Numbered from the stretch's first letter, positions 1-9,312 are shown. The stretch: DNA of 64,000 bases from Lepagella muris (GCF_004793975.1 NZ_SRYB01000008.1:62001-126000); one strand, 5' to 3'. A program made the numbers and translations. Notes: generated by a model from the letters alone, not told the origin.

Positions 1-149
1 CCCGACGTATCCTTATCCATCAGGGAAGTGAAGACATCATGCACAATGTCGTGAGCAGACTCCCCGTCATGAAGCAGCATGGAAGCGAGTCGGTGCATCA
101 CTGCATAATTGCTCTTGAAGAGAGTCTCTATTTCAATATTCGTCGCCAT
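1..149 (-). CDS. ECF-type RNA polymerase sigma factor, 5' end only
   Basis: The reverse strand reads MATNIEIETLFKSNYAVMHR and continues to the window edge for 49 residues. The stretch with SNYAVMHRLASMLL and then ESAHDIVHDVFTSLM has the pattern of sigma-70 region 2 in Bacteroidetes ECF factors, where this helix pair binds the core enzyme and the -10 element. The start is the ATG at 149; another ATG four bases upstream soon meets a stop. The gene runs out of the window, so region 4 and any anti-sigma partner are not visible. Such factors in Bacteroidales often control nutrient-uptake loci, but nothing here shows the target. Family call likely; function unknown. Confidence 0.8.
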   Translation of the reverse strand, partial: MATNIEIETLFKSNYAVMHRLASMLLHDGESAHDIVHDVFTSLMDKDTS

Positions 150-196
150 ACATTAATAAATACACGCAACTCCCCAAATACTGAACCTCACCAACA

Positions 197-204
197 CAAA
201 AATA
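197..204 (-). promoter_or_regulatory. -7 promoter box for the sigma factor gene
   Basis: The reverse strand reads TATTTTTG, matching the Bacteroidetes TAnnTTTG consensus, about 48 bases upstream of the sigma factor ATG. It overlaps the A/T tail of the kbl terminator. Confidence 0.5.
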
Positions 205-247
205 TTACAAAAAAAATAAGGGGTTGTCAATGCGCGTTGACAACCCC
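205..247 (-). terminator. Rho-independent terminator of kbl
   Basis: A perfect 11-bp stem (220-230 GGGGTTGTCAA with 237-247) encloses a 6-base loop. Read on the reverse strand it is followed by a T-rich run. It lies just downstream of the kbl stop codon. Confidence 0.9.
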
Positions 248-268
248 GATTCTGTATTTCCTGTTGGA

Positions 269-1462
269 TTATTTGAGAACGCCGAGCTTTTTGCCTACTT
301 TGATGAAGGCTGCTATCGCACGGTCAAGCTGCTCGCGTGTGTGTCCGGCTGAAAGCTGCACGCGGATTCTTGCCTGTCCTTTCGGAACGACGGGATAGTA
401 GAAACCGGTCACGAAGATTCCCTCTTTCTGCATCTCTGCCGCGAAGTCCTGCGAGAGTTTGGCATCGTAGAGCATCACCGCACAGATCGCACTCTGTGTG
501 GGCTTGATGTCGAATCCGGCTGCCAGCATCTTGTCGCGGAAATAATTCACGTTCTCGACAAGTTTATCATGAAGCTCATTGCTCTCGCCGAGCATCTTCA
601 GCATCTCCAGACTTGCGCCCACGATGGAGGGTGCCACAGAGTTGGAGAAGAGATACGGACGCGAACGCTGACGGAGCATGTCGATGATCTCCTTCTTGCC
701 GGTGGTGAATCCACCCATGGCACCGCCGAACGCCTTGCCGAGTGTACCGGTGAAGATATCGATCTTGCCGTAGCAATCAAACTGTTCAGCCACGCCATGA
801 CCCGTCTTGCCTACCACACCTGCCGAATGGCTTTCGTCGACCATCACGAGAGCGTCATACTTCTCCGCAAGCTCGCAGATCTTATCCATCGGAGCAACGT
901 TGCCATCCATAGAGAACACGCCGTCGGTGGCGATGATTCTGAAACGGCAATCCTGAGCCTCTTTCAGGCAACGCTCCAGATCCTCCATATCCGCATTCTT
1001 ATAGCGGAAACGTTTAGCCTTGCAGAGACGCACGCCGTCGATGATGGACGCATGATTGAGCGAGTCGCTGATTATGGCATCCTCCTCGGTGAAAAGTGGC
1101 TCAAACAGACCGCCGTTGGCGTCAAAGCAAGCAGCATATAATATGGTGTCTTCTGTCTTGAAATAATCACTGATAGCCTTCTCCAACTCCTTATGGAGAT
1201 CCTGTGTGCCGCAGATGAAACGCACGGACGACATTCCGTAGCCTCTCTTATCCATCGCCTTCTTGGCAGCCTCGATAAGACGTCTGTTGTCGGCAAGACC
1301 GAGATAGTTGTTTGCGCAGAAATTAAGCACCTCCCCCTCGTTGTTCTCGACTTCGATTCCCGCACTCTGCGGAGTGGTGATTATACGCTCGTTTTTGTAG
1401 AGCCCGGCATCCTTGATGTCTTGCAGCTCTTTTGTCAGATGAGACTGAAATTTACCGTACAT
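269..1462 (-). CDS. kbl: Glycine C-acetyltransferase (2-amino-3-ketobutyrate CoA ligase)
   Basis: A 397-residue PLP-dependent enzyme of the alpha-oxoamine synthase family that cleaves 2-amino-3-ketobutyrate with CoA to glycine and acetyl-CoA, the second step of threonine degradation. Visible are the cofactor-contacting VDESHS (residues 208-213, Asp209 for the pyridine nitrogen) and the Schiff-base lysine Lys243 in TGTLGKAFGG. Length and N-terminus match Kbl rather than the related serine palmitoyltransferase or 8-amino-7-oxononanoate synthase. It is divergent from the threonine dehydrogenase gene at 1670, which makes its substrate; the pairing is strong support for the function. The gene has its own promoter box and terminator. 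Cytoplasmic. Confidence 0.95.
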   Translation of the reverse strand: MYGKFQSHLTKELQDIKDAGLYKNERIITTPQSAGIEVENNEGEVLNFCANNYLGLADNRRLIEAAKKAMDKRGYGMSSVRFICGTQDLHKELEKAISDYFKTEDTILYAACFDANGGLFEPLFTEEDAIISDSLNHASIIDGVRLCKAKRFRYKNADMEDLERCLKEAQDCRFRIIATDGVFSMDGNVAPMDKICELAEKYDALVMVDESHSAGVVGKTGHGVAEQFDCYGKIDIFTGTLGKAFGGAMGGFTTGKKEIIDMLRQRSRPYLFSNSVAPSIVGASLEMLKMLGESNELHDKLVENVNYFRDKMLAAGFDIKPTQSAICAVMLYDAKLSQDFAAEMQKEGIFVTGFYYPVVPKGQARIRVQLSAGHTREQLDRAIAAFIKVGKKLGVLK

Positions 1463-1561
1463 GATAGTAAATATTTAGGTTTAGACAGTTTTCCGCATCC
1501 CATACTGACATTTTTCCATAAAAATGGGAGGTCAATACGGGTTGCCTTAAAAAAATTTAGT

Positions 1562-1569
1562 CAAAGTTA
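1562..1569 (-). promoter_or_regulatory. -7 promoter box for kbl
   Basis: The reverse strand reads TAACTTTG (TAnnTTTG), about 100 bases upstream of the kbl ATG. It lies back to back with the box of the divergent tdh promoter, 23 bases away. Confidence 0.55.
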
Positions 1570-1592
1570 ATGATTTTTTACCTTATGAGTAT

Positions 1593-1600
1593 TATCTTTG
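1593..1600 (+). promoter_or_regulatory. -7 promoter box for the threonine dehydrogenase gene
   Basis: TATCTTTG matches TAnnTTTG, 69 bases upstream of the ATG at 1670. A TTG inside this box opens a longer reading frame, but a start codon inside a promoter cannot be transcribed from it, which supports the ATG at 1670. Confidence 0.65.
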
Positions 1601-1669
1601 CAAAAAAATTTAAACAAATCTCTTCTCAATTTCAAAAAAAACAGGATTCACCTTAATCATGACGAGGAA

Positions 1670-2629
1670 ATGAAGAATATCCTAATCATTGGAGCCACGG
1701 GACAGATCGGATCTGAACTGACCATGAAACTCAGATCGCTCTATCCGGAGGGGAACGTTGTGGCAGGCTACATACCGGGAGCCGAACCCAAAGGTGCGCT
1801 TCTTGAAAGCGGACCGTCGCACATTGTCGACATCACCAACCCTGCGCAGATAGCCGAGGCGGTCGACAAATACAAAGTCGACACCATCTATAATCTGGCA
1901 GCCCTCCTGAGCGCAGTTGCAGAAGCAAAGCCCCAGCTCGCCTGGAAAATCGGCGTAGGCGGACTTTACAACACACTGGAAGTGGCTCGCGAGAAAGGGT
2001 GTGCGGTATTCACGCCAAGCTCCATAGGCTCATTTGGACCCAGCACTCCCCACGTAAAGACCCCTCAGGACACTGTGCAGCGTCCGGAGACAATCTATGG
2101 AGTCACCAAAGTATCGGGAGAACTATTGTCTGACTATTATTGGCGTCGTTTCGGGGTAGACACCCGTTCGGTACGCTTCCCGGGACTGATATCCTACGTG
2201 GCACCTCCGGGCGGCGGCACCACCGACTATGCCGTCGACATCTACTATTCGGCAGTAAAGGGTGAGGAATTCAAATGTCCGCTAAAGCCGGGCACTTTCA
2301 TGGACATGATGTATATGCCCGACGCGCTCCGTGCAGCAGTGGAGATCATGGAAGCAGACCCCTCACGTCTCAAGCACCGCAACTCCTTCAACATCGCGTC
2401 AATGAGCTTCGATCCGGAGATCATCGCCGCAAAGATAAAGGAACACGTGCCCGATTTCAAGATGAGCTACGAGCTTGACCCGCTACGCCAGAGCATCGCC
2501 GACTCATGGCCCGACAGCCTTGACGACACCTGCGCGCGCGAGGAATGGGATTGGAAGCCGGAATATGATCTCGAGGCAATGACAAAAGACATGCTCGCCA
2601 ACCTTCGTATTAAATTCGGAATCCAATAA
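1670..2629 (+). CDS. L-threonine 3-dehydrogenase, NAD-dependent epimerase (SDR) type
   Basis: A 319-residue extended short-chain dehydrogenase. It shows the Rossmann motif GATGQIG (8-14), the active-site segment SSIGSFGP (117-124), and the catalytic pair Tyr143 and Lys147 in YGVTK. Proteins of this sequence type oxidise L-threonine to 2-amino-3-ketobutyrate, unlike the zinc-dependent Tdh of Escherichia coli. The divergent neighbour is kbl, which consumes the product, so the two make a complete threonine-to-glycine route. Many databases label this family only as NAD-dependent epimerase or UDP-glucose 4-epimerase; the kbl context argues against a sugar substrate. The start at 1670 is chosen because the upstream TTG lies in the promoter box and the Rossmann strand starts immediately after Met1. 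Confidence 0.9.
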   Translation: MKNILIIGATGQIGSELTMKLRSLYPEGNVVAGYIPGAEPKGALLESGPSHIVDITNPAQIAEAVDKYKVDTIYNLAALLSAVAEAKPQLAWKIGVGGLYNTLEVAREKGCAVFTPSSIGSFGPSTPHVKTPQDTVQRPETIYGVTKVSGELLSDYYWRRFGVDTRSVRFPGLISYVAPPGGGTTDYAVDIYYSAVKGEEFKCPLKPGTFMDMMYMPDALRAAVEIMEADPSRLKHRNSFNIASMSFDPEIIAAKIKEHVPDFKMSYELDPLRQSIADSWPDSLDDTCAREEWDWKPEYDLEAMTKDMLANLRIKFGIQ

Positions 2630-2720
2630 CACCAACTTTATACGTCTATTTTCCCTTTTTTGTAGTCAACTTGGCGTATTGGGATACCAAAACAACCAAA
2701 AATGACGTAATCACGATAAA

Positions 2721-2751
2721 AAACTGAAAACTCTAATATGGTTTTCAGTTT
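2721..2751. promoter_or_regulatory. Palindromic probable operator ahead of the TetR gene
   Basis: A perfect 11-bp inverted repeat, AAACTGAAAAC (2721-2731) and GTTTTCAGTTT (2741-2751), has a 9-base spacer. It sits immediately upstream of and partly between the expected -33 and -7 positions of the TetR promoter, a usual place for autorepression. Because a T run follows the right arm, it could also act as the terminator of the upstream dehydrogenase gene; both uses are possible. Confidence 0.55.
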
Positions 2752-2759
2752 TTTTGTTA

Positions 2760-2767
2760 TACCTTTG
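2760..2767 (+). promoter_or_regulatory. -7 promoter box of the TetR gene
   Basis: TACCTTTG matches TAnnTTTG, 31 bases upstream of the ATG at 2799 and 8 bases after the right arm of the palindrome. Confidence 0.65.
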
Positions 2768-2798
2768 CCATACCAAAATTTATTGTTATTATTCTGTT

Positions 2799-3482
2799 AT
2801 GAAACAAGAAGAGACTCTTGCAACGAGTCACAAGTCATTAATTGACTCGATACTTGAAATCATGATAAAGAATGGCATAGGTCGTACTACAATGGATCAC
2901 ATCTCCTCTACCCTAAAAATCTCAAAACGCACGCTATATGAGATTTTTTCAAGCAAAGACTCTCTAATTGCAGAGGTGATCAAAGCCTACAACACTAACC
3001 TTGCGGATAAACATCTCGAGATTGCACAGACTTCCAACAACGAGATAGAAGCCCTTCTTAAGATTTTCCTCTACAGCCGCGACATCATCAACCACATGGA
3101 TATCGGCTTCTACCATGATATGGATGCCTTCTACATGAGAAACCACAAAAATTCCAGGGAAACACAATTCATTTATCTGAAGAATATGCTCGCATTAGTG
3201 GAAAACGGCGTGAAGAATGGACTATTCCGGGAAGACATAAATTATCTGGTGCATTTCAGAATGCTTGTTCTGCAGATGGAATCGCTGAAAAGATTCGAGC
3301 AGACATTCCCATCCGATATAACGCTACTCGACGTGTATGACACGGTATGCGTCAGCTTCGTCAGGGGCATAGCATCGGAAAAGGGTATGAAGGTGATCGA
3401 CAAGTTCCTTAGCAAGCATCCGGAGCTCGTCAGAAAAATCCCACTCAATCAGGTATCCCCACGCATTGAGGGTCAGCGATGA
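2799..3482 (+). CDS. TetR/AcrR family transcriptional regulator
   Basis: A 227-residue protein. The N-terminal 60 residues hold a TetR helix-turn-helix: IMIKNGIGRTTMDHISSTL followed by the recognition helix SKRTLYEIFSSKDSLI. The remainder is the helical ligand-binding and dimerisation domain, too divergent to name a ligand. The gene stands directly before a tolC/adaptor/RND pump operon on the same strand, so it most likely represses that operon and itself, using the palindrome at 2721-2751. The start is the ATG at 2799; the longer frame would begin before the -7 box. A hairpin at 3549-3582 separates it from the pump genes, so these may have their own promoter. Confidence 0.88.
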   Translation: MKQEETLATSHKSLIDSILEIMIKNGIGRTTMDHISSTLKISKRTLYEIFSSKDSLIAEVIKAYNTNLADKHLEIAQTSNNEIEALLKIFLYSRDIINHMDIGFYHDMDAFYMRNHKNSRETQFIYLKNMLALVENGVKNGLFREDINYLVHFRMLVLQMESLKRFEQTFPSDITLLDVYDTVCVSFVRGIASEKGMKVIDKFLSKHPELVRKIPLNQVSPRIEGQR

Positions 3483-3548
3483 ATCGCGCTTCCGGCTCTC
3501 TGCCGACATTCTGACGAATTTATATCCGAATTACACCAACATATTTAT

Positions 3549-3590
3549 CAGACCTATCTTAAACTATAATAAGATAGGTCTGTCTTATTA
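3549..3590 (+). terminator. Hairpin between tetR and the efflux operon
   Basis: A perfect 13-bp inverted repeat (CAGACCTATCTTA at 3549-3561 with 3570-3582) has an 8-base loop and is followed by a mildly T-rich stretch. It is probably the terminator of the TetR gene. Since the tail is not a clean T run and the efflux operon starts 78 bases later, an operator role is an alternative. Confidence 0.6.
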
Positions 3591-3659
3591 TCTATGGGTA
3601 AGTATACACGCGCCCATCGTACTGACATCGTAATCTAAAATTAACCCCATCATAAACAC

Positions 3660-4985
3660 ATGAAAATATTTCTAAAGTATTCGGCAGCGATCATACTAAT
3701 GATCGGAGGCTCCCACAAAGCCATAGCCGCCGATCCTCTTGTTCTCTCGAGAGAACAGTGTGTGGAAATAGCCTTACGCGACAATCCCACGGTGAGGATT
3801 GCCGACATGGAAGTAAAAAAATACGACTACTCCAAGAAAGAAGTGCTCGCCTCGCTGTTCCCTTCAATCGATTTCTCTGCAGCCTATCAGCGTTCGATAG
3901 AGCTGCAGACCATACGCATGAACATGGGGGGCGAGAGCCAGAACCTGAAAATGGGTTCGGACAACACATGGAACATGGGCTTCACCGCATCAATGCCGCT
4001 CATAGCCCCATCGCTATGGAAATCCATAAGCATATCCGACGAGCAGATAGTAGCCTCGCTTGAAAGCGCAAGAGCATCGAAACTTGATCTCGTCAACAAC
4101 ATCAACAAAGCCTACTATTCCCTACTGCTCGCAATTGACTCGAAGGACGTGGTGAAGCAGAACTACGACATCGCCGTGCTCAATGCAGATGTATATGCCA
4201 AACGCCTGGCTACCGGGACCGCCTCGGAATACGATGTGCTGAGATCATCGGTGCAGGTGAAAAACATTGAGCCGGAATTATTGCAGGCCGACATAGCCGT
4301 AAGGCAATGCCAGTTGCAGCTGAAAGTGCTGATGGGGATATCTACGGATGTGGAGATACGCCCCAACGTCACGCTCTCCGACATGCAGCGCAACATATAT
4401 TCCTATCCGGCATCTGCCGACAGGTCAATATCCGACAACTCCTCTCTGCGTTCGCTCGACATACAGAAGAGAATACTCTCAAAGAACGTCGATCTGAAGA
4501 AAATGGCGTGGATCCCCACGCTCGGCGCATCGTTCAACCTATCGTGGCTATCACTGAGCAACGGCTCACCCTTCAAGAACCAGATGTTTAACCCCTACAG
4601 CACCGTCGGGCTCCAGCTCTCCGTGCCCATCTTTTCAGGCGGCTCAAAATATTACGGGCTTAAACAAGCTCAGGTGCAACTGAAGGAGATCGACCTGCAG
4701 CGTCAGAATCTCGTGGAATCGCTCAACATGCAGGTGGAGCTTGCCATAGACAATATCAACAAGGAGGCGCGCCAGATAGAGTCGAGTGCCGAGGGGATGC
4801 GTCAGGCGGAGAAAGCCCACGACATAATGCAGAAGAGCTTCGACATTGGTGCAGCCACTTATCTCGACCTCCGCGACAGCGAACTCGCCAACACCACTGC
4901 AAAGCTATCCTATCTTCAGGCAATATATAATTATCTCGTGTCGATGTCTGAACTCGACCTGCTTCTCGGAAAGGGAGTGAAGTGA
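3660..4985 (+). CDS. TolC family outer-membrane efflux protein
   Basis: A 441-residue protein with a cleavable signal peptide (about residues 1-23, ending AIAAD). Two repeats of long amphipathic helices and short beta strands follow, the outer-membrane efflux (OEP) domain layout. It forms the trimeric channel that carries substrate from the periplasm to the outside. It is the first gene of a three-part operon: the adaptor gene follows after 65 bases and the pump after a further 66. Substrate is not readable from the sequence. Family call is firm. Confidence 0.92.
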   Translation: MKIFLKYSAAIILMIGGSHKAIAADPLVLSREQCVEIALRDNPTVRIADMEVKKYDYSKKEVLASLFPSIDFSAAYQRSIELQTIRMNMGGESQNLKMGSDNTWNMGFTASMPLIAPSLWKSISISDEQIVASLESARASKLDLVNNINKAYYSLLLAIDSKDVVKQNYDIAVLNADVYAKRLATGTASEYDVLRSSVQVKNIEPELLQADIAVRQCQLQLKVLMGISTDVEIRPNVTLSDMQRNIYSYPASADRSISDNSSLRSLDIQKRILSKNVDLKKMAWIPTLGASFNLSWLSLSNGSPFKNQMFNPYSTVGLQLSVPIFSGGSKYYGLKQAQVQLKEIDLQRQNLVESLNMQVELAIDNINKEARQIESSAEGMRQAEKAHDIMQKSFDIGAATYLDLRDSELANTTAKLSYLQAIYNYLVSMSELDLLLGKGVK

Positions 4986-5050
4986 CTGATCTCAATTCCT
5001 GAGCAAGAGATTGCCTACATCTAAAAACCGACAACACAACAACCTCATTC

Positions 5051-6112
5051 ATGATGAAATCGAAATTAATATCATTCTCCATCTTATCTCTACTCCTCGC
5101 CACATCGTGTGGCGGCAAGACCGAAACCAAAGAGGATACTGCCGACGAGAAGAAACCGCTCGTGAAAGTCGAGACCGTTGACTTCCGCCCCGTGGTGCAG
5201 GAAGGACACTACACAGCCACCGTCGAGCCGGAGCTCATCAACAACATCAGCGCCGCCTCTCCTAACCGAATCAAGCAGATTCTCGTTGACGAGGGGATAC
5301 GCGTATCGAAGGGTCAGAAGCTGGTGGTGATGGACGATGTCAACACCACATCCTACGAATTGCAGGTGGCGAATGCCAAGGCAAATCTTGAGAACGTTCA
5401 GCTCAATTATGACCGCGCCGTAGAGCTTCTGAAAATCGGTGGCGGCACCCAGCAGAACGTCGACCAGATGCAGCTCCAGCTCACGAATGCCAAGAATGCC
5501 CTCGCATCGGCGGAACGCAGCCTCAGAAACGTGCAGGAGAACACCGTGCTCGTCTCCCCTATCGACGGCATCGTGACCGCACGCAATTATGATCCGGGCG
5601 ACATGACCGGCGCCCTACCTATAGTGACCGTGGCACAGGTGCAGCCTGTGAAGATAGTGATCAACGTCTCGGAGAGCGAACTTTCAAAAGTGAAGAAGGG
5701 GATGCCCGCCGACGTGACTTTCGACACCTACGGCGACGAGCTGTTCAACGGCACCATCACAATGGTCGCACCTACCGTAGATGCCGACAGCCGCACATTC
5801 GGAGTGGAGATCACCATGAAGAACCCCGAGGGGAGAATCCTCCCCGGCATGTTCGGACGCGTGCAGCTCAATCTCGGTGAGGCTGAACACGTGGTGGTGG
5901 CTGACCGCGCAGTCGTGAAGCAGCCCGGCTCCGGCAACCATTACGTCTACGTTCTCAACAGCGATGGCACAGTAAGCTACAACAAAGTGGAACTCGGTCA
6001 GCGTCTCGGCAACACTTACGAGCTGCTGTCGGGCGTGGAACCAGGTTCAAAGGTTGTCGTGTCAGGACAGAGCAAGCTCGCCAACGGCATGGCGGTGGAC
6101 GTAGCCAAATAG
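5051..6112 (+). CDS. RND efflux periplasmic adaptor (membrane fusion) lipoprotein
   Basis: A 353-residue protein. The signal ends in LLATSC with Cys20 as the lipidation site, so it is anchored to the inner membrane. A lipoyl-like half-motif, an alpha-hairpin (about residues 95-150), a second lipoyl half with VSPIDGIVTARNYDPGD, then beta-barrel and membrane-proximal domains follow in the usual order. It links the RND pump to the TolC channel. Length fits the HlyD/AcrA-type adaptor family. Two adjacent methionines are possible starts; the first is given. Confidence 0.92.
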   Translation: MMKSKLISFSILSLLLATSCGGKTETKEDTADEKKPLVKVETVDFRPVVQEGHYTATVEPELINNISAASPNRIKQILVDEGIRVSKGQKLVVMDDVNTTSYELQVANAKANLENVQLNYDRAVELLKIGGGTQQNVDQMQLQLTNAKNALASAERSLRNVQENTVLVSPIDGIVTARNYDPGDMTGALPIVTVAQVQPVKIVINVSESELSKVKKGMPADVTFDTYGDELFNGTITMVAPTVDADSRTFGVEITMKNPEGRILPGMFGRVQLNLGEAEHVVVADRAVVKQPGSGNHYVYVLNSDGTVSYNKVELGQRLGNTYELLSGVEPGSKVVVSGQSKLANGMAVDVAK

Positions 6113-6178
6113 ACTACATCCGCGTCAACACATAACCAGTGAGTTTTACAGATTAATCAACCAACAGATAAAGACCCT

Positions 6179-9100
6179 ATGGCATCATTATATGCATCTG
6201 CGGTGAAACGTCCGATCATGACCACACTATGCTTCGTCACGGTGATCATCCTCGGTATCTTCTCACTCGCCAAGCTTCCGATCGACCTTTATCCCGATAT
6301 CGACACCAACACTCTCATGGTCATAACCATGTATCCGGGTGCGAGTGCGGAAGATATCGAGCAGAACGTCACCAAGCCGCTTGAGAATGCGCTCAACTCC
6401 GTGGAGCATCTCAAGCACATCACCTCCGACTCCCGCGAGAACACGTCGGTAATCACCCTTGAGTTTGAGTACGGCTACGACATCGACGTGCTCACCAACG
6501 ACGTGCGCGACAAGCTCGACATGGTGAAATCATCCCTTCCGGATGATTCGGAAAACCCTATAATCTTCAAATTCTCCACCGACATGATCCCGATCTGCCT
6601 TCTGTCGGTAGAGGCAAAAGAGAGTATGGCAGGTCTTTACAAGATTCTTGACGATCAGGTTGCCAATCCGTTGGCACGTGTGGACGGTGTCGGAACCGTG
6701 TCGATCTCCGGCGCACCGAAACGCGAGATACACGTGTATTGCGACCCCAACCGTCTTGAGGCATACCATATCTCCGTGGAGAGCATCGCCGCAATCCTCG
6801 GTGCGGAGAACCGTAACGTGCCCGGCGGCTCGTTCGACATCGGCTCCAACACCTACGCTCTCCGCGTGCAGGGCGAGTTTGACGATGCCGCGCAGATGGA
6901 GAACGTCCCTGTCGGCACGTATCAGGGGAAAGTGGTCTATCTGAAAGATGTGGCGCGTGTGGACGACTCCCTTGAGGAACGCACACAACAGACCTATATC
7001 GGAGGCAAGGAGGGTGCGATGATCATCATCCAGAAGCAATCGGGTGCAAACTCCGTGGCTATCTCGGAGAAAGTGATGAAGATGCTCCCGCGCCTTCAGA
7101 AGAACCTCCCCTCCGACGTGAAGTTGGGAGTGATTGTCGACACGTCAGACAATATCCGCAACACCATCGCATCGCTTGAGGAGACAGTGCTCTACGCCCT
7201 TCTCTTCGTCATGATAGTGGTGTTTGTGTTCCTCGGAAGATGGCGTGCCACGATGATTATCATCATCACGATCCCGGTGTCGCTCATAGCCTCGTTCATC
7301 TATCTTTTCGCTACGGGCAATACCCTCAACATCGTCTCCCTCTCCGCCCTCTCCATATCTATCGGTATGGTCGTGGACGATGCTATCGTTGTGCTTGAGA
7401 ACGTGACCACCCACATCGAACGCGGAGCCGACCCGAAACAGGCGGCTGTACACGGCACGAATGAGGTGGCAGTGTCGGTAATAGCCTCCACGCTCACTCT
7501 TATCGCCGTATTCTTCCCGCTGACCATGGTGACCGGCATGACAGGCGTCCTTTTCCGTCAGCTGGGATGGATGGTGACAATCATGATGATAATCTCCACC
7601 ACTTGCGCACTCTCGCTCACCCCGATGCTCTGCTCGCAGTGGCTTCGTCTCAACAACAAGCATTCACGCCTCTACACAATCTTCTTCACCCCGATAGAGA
7701 AAGCCCTCGACAGTTTCGACAATGGCTATGCACGCCTGTTGAACGTGGTGGTGGCACACCGCACGGTGACAATCGTGATCTGTCTCGCCACATTCGTAGG
7801 CTCCATCTTCCTCATGAAGCAGGTGGGCACAGAGTTCTTCCCGACAGCCGACGACGGACGTCTTGGCGTTGAGCTGGAGACACCCATCGGCACAAGAGTG
7901 GAGATCTCACAGGAGGCTGTGCAACGTCTCGACTCACTCTGGCGCAAGAAATATCCGGAGATTCTCGTGTCGAGCTACACTGTCGGTCCGGCAAGTTCCG
8001 ACAATACGTTTGCCTCTCTCTCCGACAACGGTTCTCACATCATCTCGATGAACATACGTCTTTCCGACCCGGGCGACCGTGAACGCGGCATCAAGGAGAT
8101 AGCCGACGGCATGCGTAAAGACCTTGAGAGTGGATTCCCGGAGTTTAAGAAGGCACAGGTCAACATCGGCGGCGGACGCGGCAGCGGTATGGGCGGACAG
8201 TCTACCGTTGACTTCGAGATCTACGGCTACGACTTCAATGAGACCGACTCCGTGGCCCGTCAACTGAAGACCATATTGGAAGGGATAAACGGCACAGCCG
8301 ACGTGACTATCTCCCGCTCCGACTATCAGCCGGAATATCAGGTGGATTTCGATCGTGAGAAACTCGCGCTATACGGGCTGAACCTCCAGACAGCGGCAGG
8401 CTATCTCCGCAACCGTATCAACGGCGCAACGGCATCACGTTTCCGTGAGGATGGCGAGGAATATGATATCAAGGTGATGTATGACAAGGAGAACCGTACA
8501 TCGCTCTCTGACATAGAGAATATCGTGGTCTACACACCCACCGGTGCCGGTGTCAGGATTAAGGAGCTGGGTAAGGTGGTGGAGCGTTTCACTCCCCCTA
8601 CCATCGAGCGAAAGGACCGCGAACGTATCATCACGGTGTCGGCAGTGGTAGACGGTGTGCCTATGAGTGAGGTAGTGACGGAAGCGGAATTAAAGATTGA
8701 CGAGATGCACATCCCCTCCGGCATCAACATCAGCCTTTCCGGATCGTATGAGGATCAGCAGGATTCATTCTCCGACCTTATGATGCTCGGATTGCTCATC
8801 ATCATCCTTGTCTACGTGGTCATGGCAGCCCAGTTTGAGAGTCTGACCTACCCCGGCATCATCATGACCTCCCTTCTGTTCGCCTTCTCGGGCGTATTCC
8901 TGATATTGTGGATCACCGGGCATACACTCAACGTCATGAGTATGATCGGCGCCATAATGCTTATCGGTATCGTGGTGAAGAACGGTATCGTGCTCATCGA
9001 CTATATCTCACTCAACCGAGAGAGAGGCATGGGCATCCGCAATGCGGTGATTCTCGGCGGCAAGTCGAGGCTCCGCCCTGTGGTCATGACCACACTGACC

Positions 9101-9298
9101 ACCATCCTCGGCATGGTGCCTATGGCAGTGGGCAGCGGACAGGGCGCAGAGATGTGGCGACCTATGGGCACAGCTGTGATCGGCGGTCTCACCTTCTCCA
9201 CAATCCTTACGCTGCTCTTCGTGCCGGTGCTATACTGCGTGTTTGCAGGCAATGGTGTCAAGAATCAGCGCAGGAAACTTCGTAAACTCAACAAATAA
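6179..9298 (+). CDS. RND family multidrug efflux pump, HAE1/AcrB-like
   Basis: A 1039-residue inner-membrane proton antiporter with the duplicated layout of AcrB: TM1, a large periplasmic porter/docking domain, TM2-6, then the same again. TM4 carries the proton-relay pair Asp400-Asp401 in GMVVDDAIVVLEN, and the N-terminal conserved segment PIDLYPDIDTNT is present. This TM4 form and the absence of histidine/methionine-rich segments fit drug or amphiphile export more than metals. It is the last large gene of the operon; a PII-like gene follows after 14 bases. Substrate is unknown. Confidence 0.93.
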   Translation: MASLYASAVKRPIMTTLCFVTVIILGIFSLAKLPIDLYPDIDTNTLMVITMYPGASAEDIEQNVTKPLENALNSVEHLKHITSDSRENTSVITLEFEYGYDIDVLTNDVRDKLDMVKSSLPDDSENPIIFKFSTDMIPICLLSVEAKESMAGLYKILDDQVANPLARVDGVGTVSISGAPKREIHVYCDPNRLEAYHISVESIAAILGAENRNVPGGSFDIGSNTYALRVQGEFDDAAQMENVPVGTYQGKVVYLKDVARVDDSLEERTQQTYIGGKEGAMIIIQKQSGANSVAISEKVMKMLPRLQKNLPSDVKLGVIVDTSDNIRNTIASLEETVLYALLFVMIVVFVFLGRWRATMIIIITIPVSLIASFIYLFATGNTLNIVSLSALSISIGMVVDDAIVVLENVTTHIERGADPKQAAVHGTNEVAVSVIASTLTLIAVFFPLTMVTGMTGVLFRQLGWMVTIMMIISTTCALSLTPMLCSQWLRLNNKHSRLYTIFFTPIEKALDSFDNGYARLLNVVVAHRTVTIVICLATFVGSIFLMKQVGTEFFPTADDGRLGVELETPIGTRVEISQEAVQRLDSLWRKKYPEILVSSYTVGPASSDNTFASLSDNGSHIISMNIRLSDPGDRERGIKEIADGMRKDLESGFPEFKKAQVNIGGGRGSGMGGQSTVDFEIYGYDFNETDSVARQLKTILEGINGTADVTISRSDYQPEYQVDFDREKLALYGLNLQTAAGYLRNRINGATASRFREDGEEYDIKVMYDKENRTSLSDIENIVVYTPTGAGVRIKELGKVVERFTPPTIERKDRERIITVSAVVDGVPMSEVVTEAELKIDEMHIPSGINISLSGSYEDQQDSFSDLMMLGLLIIILVYVVMAAQFESLTYPGIIMTSLLFAFSGVFLILWITGHTLNVMSMIGAIMLIGIVVKNGIVLIDYISLNRERGMGIRNAVILGGKSRLRPVVMTTLTTILGMVPMAVGSGQGAEMWRPMGTAVIGGLTFSTILTLLFVPVLYCVFAGNGVKNQRRKLRKLNK

Positions 9299-9312
9299 TC
9301 CAACCCGAAAAT

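Noticed and set aside
1598..1669. N-terminal extension of the threonine dehydrogenase from a TTG codon
   Set aside because: The TTG is part of the -7 promoter box and the extra residues are unlike the family.
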